NCBI RefSeq assembly: GCF_000313755.1
Contig: NZ_AMZB01000121.1
Coordinates: 124,001-188,000 of the forward strand
Source: Pseudomonas nitroreducens TX1
GTDB lineage: Bacteria; Pseudomonadota; Gammaproteobacteria; Pseudomonadales; Pseudomonadaceae
Reading direction: 5' to 3'
Length of the DNA: 64,000 nt
Part shown: positions 54,753 through 63,336 of the stretch, one piece after another
Layout: each line of letters begins with the position of its first letter
Numbering within the stretch: the first letter of the stretch is position 1
Position numbers and translations under genes: made by a program
The notes under the pieces: generated by a model
What the model was told of the DNA's origin: nothing
What the model saw: the letters and a program-made list of their open reading frames with translations, nothing else
The model's database searches: none

Positions 54753-56570
54753 TTACAGGAATAAGGCCAGCTGGCCGACCAGGGCTGCGCGCCGCTCTTC
54801 TTCTTTTTGCTGAAATTTGGTCTGTAGGGTTTCAACCAGCGCGTGCGGGTCATGGAGGATCGGCAAGAGCCCATGGTTCCAAGCCTGATTCCCCACTCGC
54901 ATGATTCGATCCCACTCGCTGAGGCTGCCCTTGTACAGGGTCACCGTGCCGAGGCCGACCAGGTAATGGACCACTCCTGCCGGGTTATCCAGGACGCTTA
55001 CTCTCTCCAGCGCGTAGTCCCGGTCGAACTCCCAGAACAGGGCAGCGCCTTCCTCGTCGATTTCGAACTCTTCGCCGGTGTTGGCGTGGGCCAGGATGGT
55101 CCCGTCGCCCATTACAACGGTCGACTCACAGTCAGCTACCGCAGCATCGACGTCTCGGAAGCCTCGCCAGGCCGAGTAATACTCCTCGTCGGCGAACGGG
55201 ACTTCGGCGCGGAAGGACACGTCTTTTTCGGTGAACGTCGGGATCGAATCCAGGGCAGGAATCTCGTAGCGTTTGCCCTGCTCGTAGATCTCCTTCCAGG
55301 TGCGAATGGCCATGAAGCTTTTTTGGTACTGGTACCTGCCCCAGAGAAGGTCAAGGGCGATGATCTGGCGCTCGTTGAACACCTCAAAGCGTGGGGCAAT
55401 ACCCAGCCTCCTGGCAGCAGTTTCCTCGCGAACCTGAATGGTCAGGATCAACCGAAGCAGATCCAACGTGTATTGGGGACTGTAGGCGTTGGGAAGTATC
55501 TTGATTGTTCCTTTCGACTCATCAACCGTGCGGGCTAGCCAGCAGCGCGCCGACGGATCGAAGTGGCGCGCACGCATGTAGGCTCGCAATTCCAGCAGCG
55601 GTTTCATGAAGGCGTTCTTCCCGCCTTCGGCCTGCACCATGTTCTCGGCGCTGGTGTCTCGGACCCCAATTCGAGTGCAAACCCAACATCCTGTACGGGC
55701 GCTGCACGGGGCTCGGTTCTGCTCGCGTCCAGAGATATAGGCCGTGACCATGCAATCTCCACCGTTGGCCTCACGGTAGATTTCGACCAGCTCGTCAAAG
55801 TCTGAGTAGGCCTCGATCTTCCCCGACCGCACGTGGCCGATATAGGTGAAGACGTCGAAGGTGGTCCAGTCAGCAATGGGGCTAAGGACCAGTTGACCGT
55901 CATCCATTACGTCGACTGCTTCGGTGGCACTCTCACCACGCTCCTTCATCTTCGCAGAGCGTGCAGCGCTCTCTTCGTATCGGGTACCAATGATGCTGAA
56001 GAGGTTGGCGTCTTTGGCTTTCACGCCGTCTTTCTCGGCTACCCAATCGCGCACCTTGCGCTTGATTCGGTTCAGTGCCGAAACCTTCATCATCATGGAG
56101 CATTTCGTGTTTGCTCCAACCGACATGATCGTTCGCCCGGCGAGTACAGAGACGAGATAATCGTTGGACAAACTAGGGGTAGCCAACCAGACGCGGGTAT
56201 CGATTCCAGTGGCCTTGCCGTATGCCTCGATGGCCTTGAGCTGGCCTTTGTTGTAAATCTCCAGCACAGGGTTCTCGACCCCCGTATTGGAGTGGACCAC
56301 ATGCAACGTGGGCACGGCGAACCCTTCTTCTTTCAGCTCGCGCAGGGCAGTGAAGGTGAGGTTCAAGCAGCACGAAGAATCCTTCCCTCCCGAGTAGGCG
56401 AGGCAGGGATGACGACCCTCTCGAACCTGTTGCTTGATGGCTTCAACCGCAGCCTTCACCTTATCGTCGAAGGTGAGGTCCATTACGGGTACGAGAGCCG
56501 GTGCAGGCTCCGCGACGTCGAAGAGGCCGGCCTGGATAGACTGGGACAGCTTGGTCTGGGCGGTGGTCAT
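54753..56570 (-). CDS. DndC-like PAPS-reductase-family protein
   Basis: The 605-residue protein has the SGGKDS PP-loop at 60-65, Cys157 in ANTKCSMMMK, and a C289-x5-C295-WV-C298 cluster (CSARTGCWVCTRI). The last resembles the Fe-S site of DndC, which activates and transfers sulfur during DNA phosphorothioation. A C-terminal region of about 200 residues has no recognised domain. No dndA, dndB, dndD or dndE is seen in the window, so the pathway partner is unknown. Confidence 0.7.
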   Translation of the reverse strand: MTTAQTKLSQSIQAGLFDVAEPAPALVPVMDLTFDDKVKAAVEAIKQQVREGRHPCLAYSGGKDSSCCLNLTFTALRELKEEGFAVPTLHVVHSNTGVENPVLEIYNKGQLKAIEAYGKATGIDTRVWLATPSLSNDYLVSVLAGRTIMSVGANTKCSMMMKVSALNRIKRKVRDWVAEKDGVKAKDANLFSIIGTRYEESAARSAKMKERGESATEAVDVMDDGQLVLSPIADWTTFDVFTYIGHVRSGKIEAYSDFDELVEIYREANGGDCMVTAYISGREQNRAPCSARTGCWVCTRIGVRDTSAENMVQAEGGKNAFMKPLLELRAYMRARHFDPSARCWLARTVDESKGTIKILPNAYSPQYTLDLLRLILTIQVREETAARRLGIAPRFEVFNERQIIALDLLWGRYQYQKSFMAIRTWKEIYEQGKRYEIPALDSIPTFTEKDVSFRAEVPFADEEYYSAWRGFRDVDAAVADCESTVVMGDGTILAHANTGEEFEIDEEGAALFWEFDRDYALERVSVLDNPAGVVHYLVGLGTVTLYKGSLSEWDRIMRVGNQAWNHGLLPILHDPHALVETLQTKFQQKEEERRAALVGQLALFL

Positions 56571-56608
56571 GGCTTGGTGCTCACTGCACTGAAATCTGGA
56601 ATGGGCTC

Positions 56609-56639
56609 AGTTTCCAAGCAGTCGCCGCGTGCCAGAACC
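56609..56639 (-). promoter_or_regulatory. Island promoter element 25
   Basis: Box GGTTCTGGCAC, 14 bases, then GAAACT; 38 bp from the DndC-like gene. Confidence 0.8.
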
Positions 56640-56708
56640 CGGCAGGTAAAATGATCGCCGGAGCGCATCCTCTCCCACAAAGACGTCGCGCCAGCTAGTT
56701 GGATGACT

Positions 56709-57203
56709 TCAGTCCAGGAAGCGCCGGATCTGCGCCCACTCGTGATGCTTCTCCCTTGGCAAAGTCAGGTCCTGAGCTTCGGACTGAATCAGCTTGCCGT
56801 CGCGCATCACCAGGTCCATGCGACCGGCCAGCGCCTCAAGCAGTACATCGTGGAGGTTGCGCAGGTGAAGCGCCTCGTCCTCATCCCCATGAAGCACCGC
56901 TTTTTCACAGAGGCGCACGAAGAGCATCGCGCTGGCGACCAGTGAGAGGGCCTCCAGGCTGATCTCAAGGTCCTGCTGGCATCCGTAGCATGCCGCCACG
57001 ACTTGCTGCTGATCCGGCAGCACCATGGCCACCGCTCCGTTGGTGTACTCCCTCAGCTCCCACATTCCGCCGGCGAAGCGGCCTCCCATCACGCTGTTCA
57101 TCACGGTGTAGAGGTTGTTCGCGTAGTTCGCGCTTTGGCGACCGATCTTCAGGTGCAGAAAGTCGGAGGCCTGTTCGTTGGGGATGATCCGGTAATTGGA
57201 CAT
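56709..57203 (-). CDS. ArdB/KlcA-like antirestriction protein (tentative)
   Basis: The GGMWELREYTNGAVAMVLP segment (45-63) matches the GGxWxxxxLxNGxxYM core of ArdB, and SLEALSLVASAMLF follows as in that family. The protein is 164 residues. ArdB proteins help mobile DNA escape type I restriction. The match is to part of the family only. Confidence 0.5.
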   Translation of the reverse strand: MSNYRIIPNEQASDFLHLKIGRQSANYANNLYTVMNSVMGGRFAGGMWELREYTNGAVAMVLPDQQQVVAACYGCQQDLEISLEALSLVASAMLFVRLCEKAVLHGDEDEALHLRNLHDVLLEALAGRMDLVMRDGKLIQSEAQDLTLPREKHHEWAQIRRFLD

Positions 57204-57250
57204 GTCGATTCCTTGGTGAAGAGTGGCCCGGGCCGACCAGGGCCTTGCCG

Positions 57251-57910
57251 TCAGAACACGATCTGATGGGTCCCGATGCGCTTGGCCGAGACGACAAAGC
57301 AGGAAGCGTGGTTTTTGCTGAGGGGGTCAGGGTCTACGCCGGCGGATACACACAGCTTGCGAAGCGCTGCCTCGACGGCAATCCGCTCGTCCAGGGCGAG
57401 GATGTGCAGGACCTCGTTTTGGCTCTTCGAGGTGAGCCTGCAGGTGACCGCGTAGAGGTCCCCGAAACTGTCGATGACCTCGACGTCACAGCCATCGACA
57501 TCCAGCCCGTTCACGACCGGCCTGAAGGACGCATTGAGGTCAGCTGCCAGCTTCTCGATGTAGCTTTGGTCTCCGCTGGTGACCACCACTGCCTGTTGAT
57601 CATCACCAGAGGGAGCTAAGCAGAGCTCCCAGGTCACTCCCAGCCATTCACCGGCCTCGGAAGCCTTGTCATAGAAGGGATAGTGTTCCGCCGGCAGCTG
57701 ATCGACTTTCGCCAGCTCATAGACCAGGACGTGCTCGTCGTCGGAGTAGACCGCCAGGCCGGGGGCCAGGCCAACGTCGTGCTGGATGCTCTCCAGCAGC
57801 TCCAGGTCCTGGGCGGGGTGGAGCATGCGGTGAATGATGTTGCTTGAGGCGAGATCATCACCCATTGCCAGCTTGAAGGCTTTGCGGGTGAAGGCTTGGT
57901 TGTAGGACAT
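57251..57910 (-). CDS. Hypothetical protein, 219 aa
   Basis: Acidic mixed protein; no family is recognised. First gene of a unit with the ArdB-like gene 47 bp downstream. Confidence 0.6.
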   Translation of the reverse strand: MSYNQAFTRKAFKLAMGDDLASSNIIHRMLHPAQDLELLESIQHDVGLAPGLAVYSDDEHVLVYELAKVDQLPAEHYPFYDKASEAGEWLGVTWELCLAPSGDDQQAVVVTSGDQSYIEKLAADLNASFRPVVNGLDVDGCDVEVIDSFGDLYAVTCRLTSKSQNEVLHILALDERIAVEAALRKLCVSAGVDPDPLSKNHASCFVVSAKRIGTHQIVF

Positions 57911-57941
57911 GATGGACCTGCGCGGTTGGCTTGATGGGCCT

Positions 57942-57972
57942 ATTACATCTGGGCAGGTGGTGTGCCAGAACC
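57942..57972 (-). promoter_or_regulatory. Island promoter element 26
   Basis: Box GGTTCTGGCAC, 14 bases, then TGTAAT, the copy closest to a classical -10. Confidence 0.8.
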
Positions 57973-58082
57973 GGTCGGGAAATGGGAACCACGCTTTGGA
58001 TGGAGCCCGGTCCGCTGTCGAAATAGCCTCTTGTACAACGGCTGGTGCGCGGTGTACCGGCCAAGCGCGTTTGGGGGCCGAG

Positions 58083-58649
58083 ATGGCGAAACCAGAAGTT
58101 GACTGGTTGGTGACAGTAAATGGCGTGGAAGTGGGGAAGGTGAACCACGAAGTGATGGAGGCAATCCGTCAGGCTGTGCGAAATAACCGGGGCACGTACC
58201 TCGCCCAACTGGCAGAGTTGTTCAAGGCGTCGATGCGGATCGCGATGCAGACCTGCAAGCTTGGCCCCGCCGTGACCCTGATGCAGGTGGCGTTTGTGAC
58301 GATGGCTTCTCCGCTCCAGCTCGACCTGCTCTTTCTGAACCAGGCCCCCCACTTTGTAGTCGCAACCTTCGTCACTCTTGGCTACATGACTTCGGGGGTG
58401 GCAATTCTCGGGATGCTTGCGTTTGGCAATCAGTTCGGGTTCCAGGACCAACGAACCGTTCGAGAGATCCGTGCTGTGCGGCGTTACCTGGGCGTTCCTG
58501 CGGATGGCGAAGTGCTGCTGGAGCCGGTACCGCGACATCCTGAACCGCCAGCACGGGACTGGAAACAGATCATCCGTGATCGGGTACAGGTAGCGGTAAA
58601 GCGCGTTCTGCAGGCTGGGTTGAAGCGACGGGCGGCGGAGGAGGGATGA
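58083..58649 (+). CDS. Membrane protein, 188 aa
   Basis: Cytosolic N-terminal helix bundle, two membrane spans (about 62-80 and 95-117) and a basic C-terminal tail. GGGGG precedes the ATG. No family is recognised. One of the few plus-strand genes. Confidence 0.6.
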   Translation: MAKPEVDWLVTVNGVEVGKVNHEVMEAIRQAVRNNRGTYLAQLAELFKASMRIAMQTCKLGPAVTLMQVAFVTMASPLQLDLLFLNQAPHFVVATFVTLGYMTSGVAILGMLAFGNQFGFQDQRTVREIRAVRRYLGVPADGEVLLEPVPRHPEPPARDWKQIIRDRVQVAVKRVLQAGLKRRAAEEG

Positions 58650-58697
58650 GGGCCGCGATGGGCCGGGTGTCCACCTGGCCCATGTCATCCCTAGGCA

Positions 58698-58925
58698 TCA
58701 GGAAATCCTGACCAGGTATCCGGTCAGGGCGTTGTCGATGCAGGTTGTCTGTGTGTTGCCGGCGGCCAGAAAACACCCAGCCTTTCCATCTGGAGCTGCA
58801 GTAGGACCCAGCTTGACCCGGAGGAATCCATCACCGAATTCCGGACGAAACCGCTGCACCCAATCGCTACGGTCCTGGTCAGTGAGTTTTGGCCCCAGGG
58901 CCAGGTCAGAACAGCAGTTCACCAC
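58698..58925 (-). CDS. Small hypothetical protein, 75 aa
   Basis: GTG start inside the end of the 135-residue gene, with GGAG 6 bases before it, so coupled. No family is recognised. Confidence 0.5.
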   Translation of the reverse strand: MVNCCSDLALGPKLTDQDRSDWVQRFRPEFGDGFLRVKLGPTAAPDGKAGCFLAAGNTQTTCIDNALTGYLVRIS

Positions 58926-59313
58926 TTTCTCCTAATAGCTGGGCAAATTGTCTGGCTTCCAGGAGTTCGGCCTCAGACCAAGCGACCATACCTACAACCT
59001 CGCATTGCTCGATCGGTGCAATCGCACCTGCAATTCCGGTGAGGCTGAGGTGGGTTGCATCTGCGCGGACGCACCATTGCAACCTGGTGCCATCCCTTTC
59101 CCGGCAGGAATCGAACAGGATCTCCGCGATGAAGTCGTTACCGAAGTCGGGCTTTTTCTCGACCCGCCGCATGTAGCCGGAAACTCGATACCTGCCGGGT
59201 TCGGTTCCAAAGCTGTTGGTACCGTAGTGGACTATCGCGCCCACTTCGGGGGCAAGGATTGCTGTTGTTTGAGGCATGGAAGCGGCTCTATTGAAGATTT
59301 CCGCCATGCTCAC
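58906..59313 (-). CDS. Hypothetical protein, 135 aa
   Basis: No family is recognised. GTG at 59313 overlaps the preceding stop (GTGA); an ATG at 59307 is also possible. Middle gene of a three-gene unit. Confidence 0.55.
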   Translation of the reverse strand: MSMAEIFNRAASMPQTTAILAPEVGAIVHYGTNSFGTEPGRYRVSGYMRRVEKKPDFGNDFIAEILFDSCRERDGTRLQWCVRADATHLSLTGIAGAIAPIEQCEVVGMVAWSEAELLEARQFAQLLGESGELLF

Positions 59314-59573
59314 GTGGAACTGATCGTGACACCACCCGCGCCTGCGAGCTTACTCAGGAGAGCTTGGATCGACTCCCTGGCAGTGTCTTCAGCCTGTTCC
59401 AGCGCATCCTTGTGGCCCTGCTGGTACGCCGAGCGCAGGTTCTTCGCGTTGAACTCCGGGTCAGACCGTAATCCACGGATCGAGTTGCATAGGTCCTTAC
59501 TGAAGGCCTCGAGCAGGGCGAGTACCTCGGGCGTGGGTGACGCTGGCGACTGACGAAGATGCTCGCTTTCCAT
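59310..59573 (-). CDS. Hypothetical protein, 87 aa
   Basis: Helical protein starting MESEHLRQSPASPTPEVLAL. GAGGA precedes the ATG. First gene of the unit with the two genes below it. Confidence 0.6.
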   Translation of the reverse strand: MESEHLRQSPASPTPEVLALLEAFSKDLCNSIRGLRSDPEFNAKNLRSAYQQGHKDALEQAEDTARESIQALLSKLAGAGGVTISST

Positions 59574-59692
59574 GGCAATCCTCTCGGGAGCACGACAGGC
59601 AATGGTCGGTAGGCGGGGCTCTGCCCCACCTACCTATTTCAAGCTGTGATGGCGCCGTTGAAAAGCGAAAACGGGGGGCTAAATTCCCGCGA

Positions 59693-60004
59693 TCAGGCCG
59701 CTTCGGTTGGCCGTTGCGCGTGAAGATGCTTGATAGTGGCGCTCTTTCGGGGTGTGAGAGCACGAATACGGGTCGAGAGGGCATCGCCCTTGTCGACGTT
59801 GTAGGTCGCAGCGAACGCGAAGGAGACCATCCCGGTCAGGCCGATGTATTCGAGGATCTGCGCTGGCGCGTTGTACCCCAGGACACCGAAGCCGATTGCT
59901 GTTCCAGTCAACAGGAAAGAAAGGATGTCGACCTTCGAACGTTGAACCTTGAGGTCTTCAAGGGATGCGGAAGGCTTGGTCGGTGTGGTTGGGGTTGCGT
60001 CCAT
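59693..60004 (-). CDS. Small membrane protein, 103 aa
   Basis: Two membrane spans (about 28-46 and 52-68) between a Thr/Pro-rich head and a basic tail. No family is recognised. Ribosome site weak. Confidence 0.55.
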   Translation of the reverse strand: MDATPTTPTKPSASLEDLKVQRSKVDILSFLLTGTAIGFGVLGYNAPAQILEYIGLTGMVSFAFAATYNVDKGDALSTRIRALTPRKSATIKHLHAQRPTEAA

Positions 60005-60020
60005 TCAGTGGCTCAGTCCG

Positions 60021-60635
60021 TCAGGGGGATGGGAAGAAGTACCGGATATCCTCGAGCCCGGCTTTGTGCATCTCGGCCATGTAACTGAACCAGAAATCCT
60101 GAAGATTTAGGTTCACCGCTGCCGAAAATTCTGGCGGTACCCTGGTATCGCACATGACGCTGGTGCCAGAGATGGAGAAGTACAGCCTGCAGGCCATAGG
60201 GCGGATCGCGTAGATCGAGCAACTACTGTCCTTCAGGAACGGGCAGGGCTGGCGGAAATACTGCTTCGCCAGCGTTTCCGTGTCATCAGCAGCTTCCGTC
60301 GGTGAAGGGGCGCGCTTGCGGCCGGTGGCTTCAGCAATGATGTCGGCCTCGATCTCATTGATCGCAACCGAGATGTGGCAGCAGTGGCTGCAGGACTTCT
60401 GGCAAGCCGCGTGGGGTGCAATTGCGCTAGCAATGCGATCGCCGAGCTTGCGGAGCCGGATGTACTTTGCCTTGAGACTTCCCTTCTGTTCCCCGATCTC
60501 AGCCGCCATCTCGCCCACGTTGGTGATCCACGGAGCATCCTGGGCGATACGGAAAGCATTTTCTTGAGCAACAGCTTCTAGGAGCTCGCGTTTCGGCAAG
60601 GTGCTCAGGTCGATCGCGGGAATCAGGTCGGTCAT
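60021..60635 (-). CDS. YkgJ-type cysteine-cluster protein
   Basis: The 204-residue protein has CQKSCSHCC, then CPFLKDSSCSIYAIRPMAC, the eight-cysteine pattern of the YkgJ family (PF03692), which binds Zn or Fe-S. Members are found on many plasmids and phages and their job is unknown. The start at 60635 is uncertain because no strong Shine-Dalgarno is seen. Confidence 0.75.
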   Translation of the reverse strand: MTDLIPAIDLSTLPKRELLEAVAQENAFRIAQDAPWITNVGEMAAEIGEQKGSLKAKYIRLRKLGDRIASAIAPHAACQKSCSHCCHISVAINEIEADIIAEATGRKRAPSPTEAADDTETLAKQYFRQPCPFLKDSSCSIYAIRPMACRLYFSISGTSVMCDTRVPPEFSAAVNLNLQDFWFSYMAEMHKAGLEDIRYFFPSP

Positions 60636-60675
60636 GGCCAGGCTGAACAGGGTACAGGGGACGGCAATCATACCC

Positions 60676-60915
60676 TCAGTGCTGCTGACTTCCAGAGGGG
60701 ACCGAGCACTGCTCGAGGTACTTTTCAGGCGGAATCCCAGTGAGTGCGGAGAAGGTCGTTTCGATGACCACCAGCTGCCGCCTCCAGCTCGCCAATGAGA
60801 ATTCCAGGTCATGCAGGCCCGGGGTCCGCATTAGAGCCGCCTGGTCAAGTTCAATGAAGGTGAGCACCCGTTCCCTGGAGCGGAGAAGCTTTTCGATCTG
60901 ATTCAAGTCTTGCAT
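60676..60915 (-). CDS. Small hypothetical protein, 79 aa
   Basis: Helical protein starting MQDLNQIEKLLRSRERVLTF. GGGA precedes the ATG at 60915. No family is recognised. Confidence 0.55.
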   Translation of the reverse strand: MQDLNQIEKLLRSRERVLTFIELDQAALMRTPGLHDLEFSLASWRRQLVVIETTFSALTGIPPEKYLEQCSVPSGSQQH

Positions 60916-61108
60916 TGCGGGTTCGTTCCCTGGTGAAGAGGCTCCGAGTGTTGGAGGTGCTGAAAATCCAGCAGGAAACGGGCCAGCGGTTTTTGGCCCG
61001 TTGTTGGGTGGCGGTGAGCGGTCCCTGATTATTGGGGTTGAAGCATGGCGCGCTTGTCTGCCACTACCTACAGCAGAACAGGGCACGCTGCCGTGATAGG
61101 TCTGGCCG

Positions 61109-61525
61109 TCATTTGAAGACGTCCTCAGGGTTCCCAGCGATGATTGGTAGCACGCTGCCCTCCTGACGCACCTTGGCAATGGCGAGATCTTCATAGCCCC
61201 AGATGTTGGAACGGTCGCTGATCCGCTGCGGGCCCAGGGAGGAGATCCAGATTTGCCGGCCGGTCATGACGTAGTCGCGCATGTCCTCGACCAACTGTCG
61301 GAGCGTGCCCCCGTGCGTGAAGCCTCTCCAGGCATTCCCGAAGGTGGCGGGGTGGGTATACACCCGAGCTTTGGAGTAGTGATCGTGGAACCACACCTTG
61401 CCCCGGTGATCCAGCTCCAGCCTGGCGGTGGTGTCGGATTTCTGGTCGTAGAAGAAGCGCCGGCCGTGCCGGGCGATCACTTGGATAAGTTGGTTTGCAT
61501 GCTCCACGCGTTCGGCCTTGCTCAT
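61109..61525 (-). CDS. Hypothetical protein, 138 aa
   Basis: Basic alpha/beta protein with RFFYDQKSD and a WFHDHYSKA segment, a type seen in phages and plasmids. GGAGG precedes the ATG; the promoter element is 36-66 bp upstream. Confidence 0.6.
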   Translation of the reverse strand: MSKAERVEHANQLIQVIARHGRRFFYDQKSDTTARLELDHRGKVWFHDHYSKARVYTHPATFGNAWRGFTHGGTLRQLVEDMRDYVMTGRQIWISSLGPQRISDRSNIWGYEDLAIAKVRQEGSVLPIIAGNPEDVFK

Positions 61526-61560
61526 CTGTTCACCTCCTGTGGTGGGATTTGGGAGGTGAC

Positions 61561-61591
61561 ATCGTCAGCTTGGGGATAGCATGCCACCAGC
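61561..61591 (-). promoter_or_regulatory. Island promoter element 27
   Basis: Box GCTGGTGGCAT, 14 bases, then GACGAT; upstream of the 138-residue gene. The last base of the box differs from all others. Confidence 0.6.
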
Positions 61592-61727
61592 ATTTAGCCG
61601 ATGAAGACTATGCCTATGGTGTGGGCATTCAAGCGAAGTCGGGGGGCTGTGTTTCTAAGTGGATAGCCGGCCAGCCGTAGTTTGAGGTCGGGACGCGGAC
61701 ACTTCAGTTTACTTTCTTCCAGCCATT

Positions 61728-61757
61728 AAAAAGCCCGCTTCCAAGACGCGGGCTTTT
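61728..61757 (-). terminator. Bidirectional terminator
   Basis: GCCCGC/GCGGGC stem with flanking T and A runs, after the 345-residue gene. Confidence 0.8.
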
Positions 61758-61797
61758 GCTTTGAGACTCCATCCACTCCTCACTCGGCTGTGGTGTC

Positions 61798-62835
61798 TCA
61801 GGCTGTAGGTTTCTTCTGCTCGGCCACGATGCGATCGAGGTCGCTGTACATGCGATCCAGGGCCCGCATTTCGTGTTCCCAGTAGGAGCGGTCGTCACGA
61901 TCAGGGGCCAAGCTCACTGGCTCGAGCTCAATGAGACGCTCAAACGCGGCGCGCCAGCTTCGACGATGACTCAGCAGGTTGTCCGGAATCACCAGCACCC
62001 CATTCTTGATCTGGGACGCGAGATAGAGTGCGTTGGAGCCGACGGGCACTACCTGGCGGCCGTAATCCGTGAGAGTGCAGAACGAGGCATGATTGCCGCG
62101 ACCGCACTTCGCCACAGGCTCCACACCTTGAATGGCCTCTGAGTCGGTTTCGCTGAGCTGGTACTGCAGTTGAGCCACTGAGTCACGAAGCTCCCGGATC
62201 TCCATTTCCATCCCGCCACACTGCAGGCGGAGGTCCGTATTCTCTTTCGCCACGGCGTCCCGCAAGTCGTCCGCCGGCAGGCAGTAGACGGTACGGGCTT
62301 CGTACCCCTTGGCTTGAGATCGCTCAGCCTCCTCTTTACTGCAGTCCTCCCAGGGTTCATCAGCGTCTTCGCGCCACTGGTGGATCGGCTGGGAGGAAGG
62401 CGTGCCGATGAGCGCCAGCAGCTCGGCTTCGCGTTGGTTCCAGAATGCCCGGTCGCTGTCATAGCGGTAGTCGGAGGTGGAAAGCTTCAGCTCTGCAGCG
62501 TAAACGGCCTTGGCGGCGTCTTCGTAGCGCACGTATTGGCCAGTGCTGGCGGCCGTAACCCCAGTGCCTCCTTCCACCAGGTCGAAGCGCTGGATGAGAT
62601 CCAGGCTCGACGGGGCATCGTGGGCGAGCAGGTCGCCCGGACGTTCGGCGAAGGTGAGCAGATGCACGATCGCATGGTTGAACTCGTGATCGATGTCCGC
62701 GTCTTCACATTGGGTACCAGCGCTCAGGCACTCCTGCAGCATCTCAACCACTTCCTGACGCACTTTCGGGGACCACGCTCTCGAATCGGCCGCGAAGCGA
62801 TTCGGTTTCGACTGGGTTGGTGCAATGGTGGTCAT
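61798..62835 (-). CDS. Hypothetical protein, 345 aa, Ead/Ea22-like middle
   Basis: The centre contains a WREDADEPWEDCSKEEAE pattern recalling Ead/Ea22-type phage proteins, then a coiled coil (ENTDLRLQCGGMEMEIREL, about 198-225). No function is known. ATGA overlap with the 137-residue gene shows coupling. Confidence 0.6.
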   Translation of the reverse strand: MTTIAPTQSKPNRFAADSRAWSPKVRQEVVEMLQECLSAGTQCEDADIDHEFNHAIVHLLTFAERPGDLLAHDAPSSLDLIQRFDLVEGGTGVTAASTGQYVRYEDAAKAVYAAELKLSTSDYRYDSDRAFWNQREAELLALIGTPSSQPIHQWREDADEPWEDCSKEEAERSQAKGYEARTVYCLPADDLRDAVAKENTDLRLQCGGMEMEIRELRDSVAQLQYQLSETDSEAIQGVEPVAKCGRGNHASFCTLTDYGRQVVPVGSNALYLASQIKNGVLVIPDNLLSHRRSWRAAFERLIELEPVSLAPDRDDRSYWEHEMRALDRMYSDLDRIVAEQKKPTA

Positions 62836-63245
62836 GCTGTGTGCTCCGCGACCTGGGCGAAGTGCTCTTCAGTCAAGACAACCGCCTGGACCTTTTCGAT
62901 CAGGTAGAAGTCCGGTGGGCAGTGGCGCCGCGCCCACTCCTGCAATGGTTTCAGGAGCTCGCCCAGTTCGGCTTTGGCTTCTTCGCAGGGCTCGGGATAG
63001 CCGTCCACGTGCTCGCCGCAATCGCTACCCTCGGCCTCCTCCTGCATGTGCATCAGCAGGTCATCTACGTCGGGGAGAAAGCCAGCCGGGTCCGGATAGG
63101 ACTTCTCGCCGCGGTAGACGGTCGCTCCCACCTTCAGGTGCTTATTGCCCTTGATGACGGCCGCAAGGGTCTGGTCGCTCCAGTCCTCACTATCGGTGCT
63201 CCAGGTTTCTTCGCCATCGCGGGGGTCACGGTACTTGTCAGTCAT
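62832..63245 (-). CDS. Hypothetical protein, 137 aa
   Basis: Acidic protein starting MTDKYRDPRDGEETW. GGAG precedes the ATG at 63245. First gene of a coupled pair with the 345-residue gene. Confidence 0.6.
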   Translation of the reverse strand: MTDKYRDPRDGEETWSTDSEDWSDQTLAAVIKGNKHLKVGATVYRGEKSYPDPAGFLPDVDDLLMHMQEEAEGSDCGEHVDGYPEPCEEAKAELGELLKPLQEWARRHCPPDFYLIEKVQAVVLTEEHFAQVAEHTA

Positions 63246-63336
63246 GGTCGATCAGATCTCCTTGGGAAGCTCGCCTGGCCAGTAGAACACCTGGACTAGC
63301 CGCGCCCTGTTCAAGTCTTAGGTCCTAAATTCAGGT

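Noticed and set aside
14624-61591. TGGCAC boxes as sigma-54 -24 elements
   Set aside because: Sigma-54 needs a TGC-type -12 element five bases after the -24 box. None of the copies keeps it, while conservation instead falls 13-14 bases further on.
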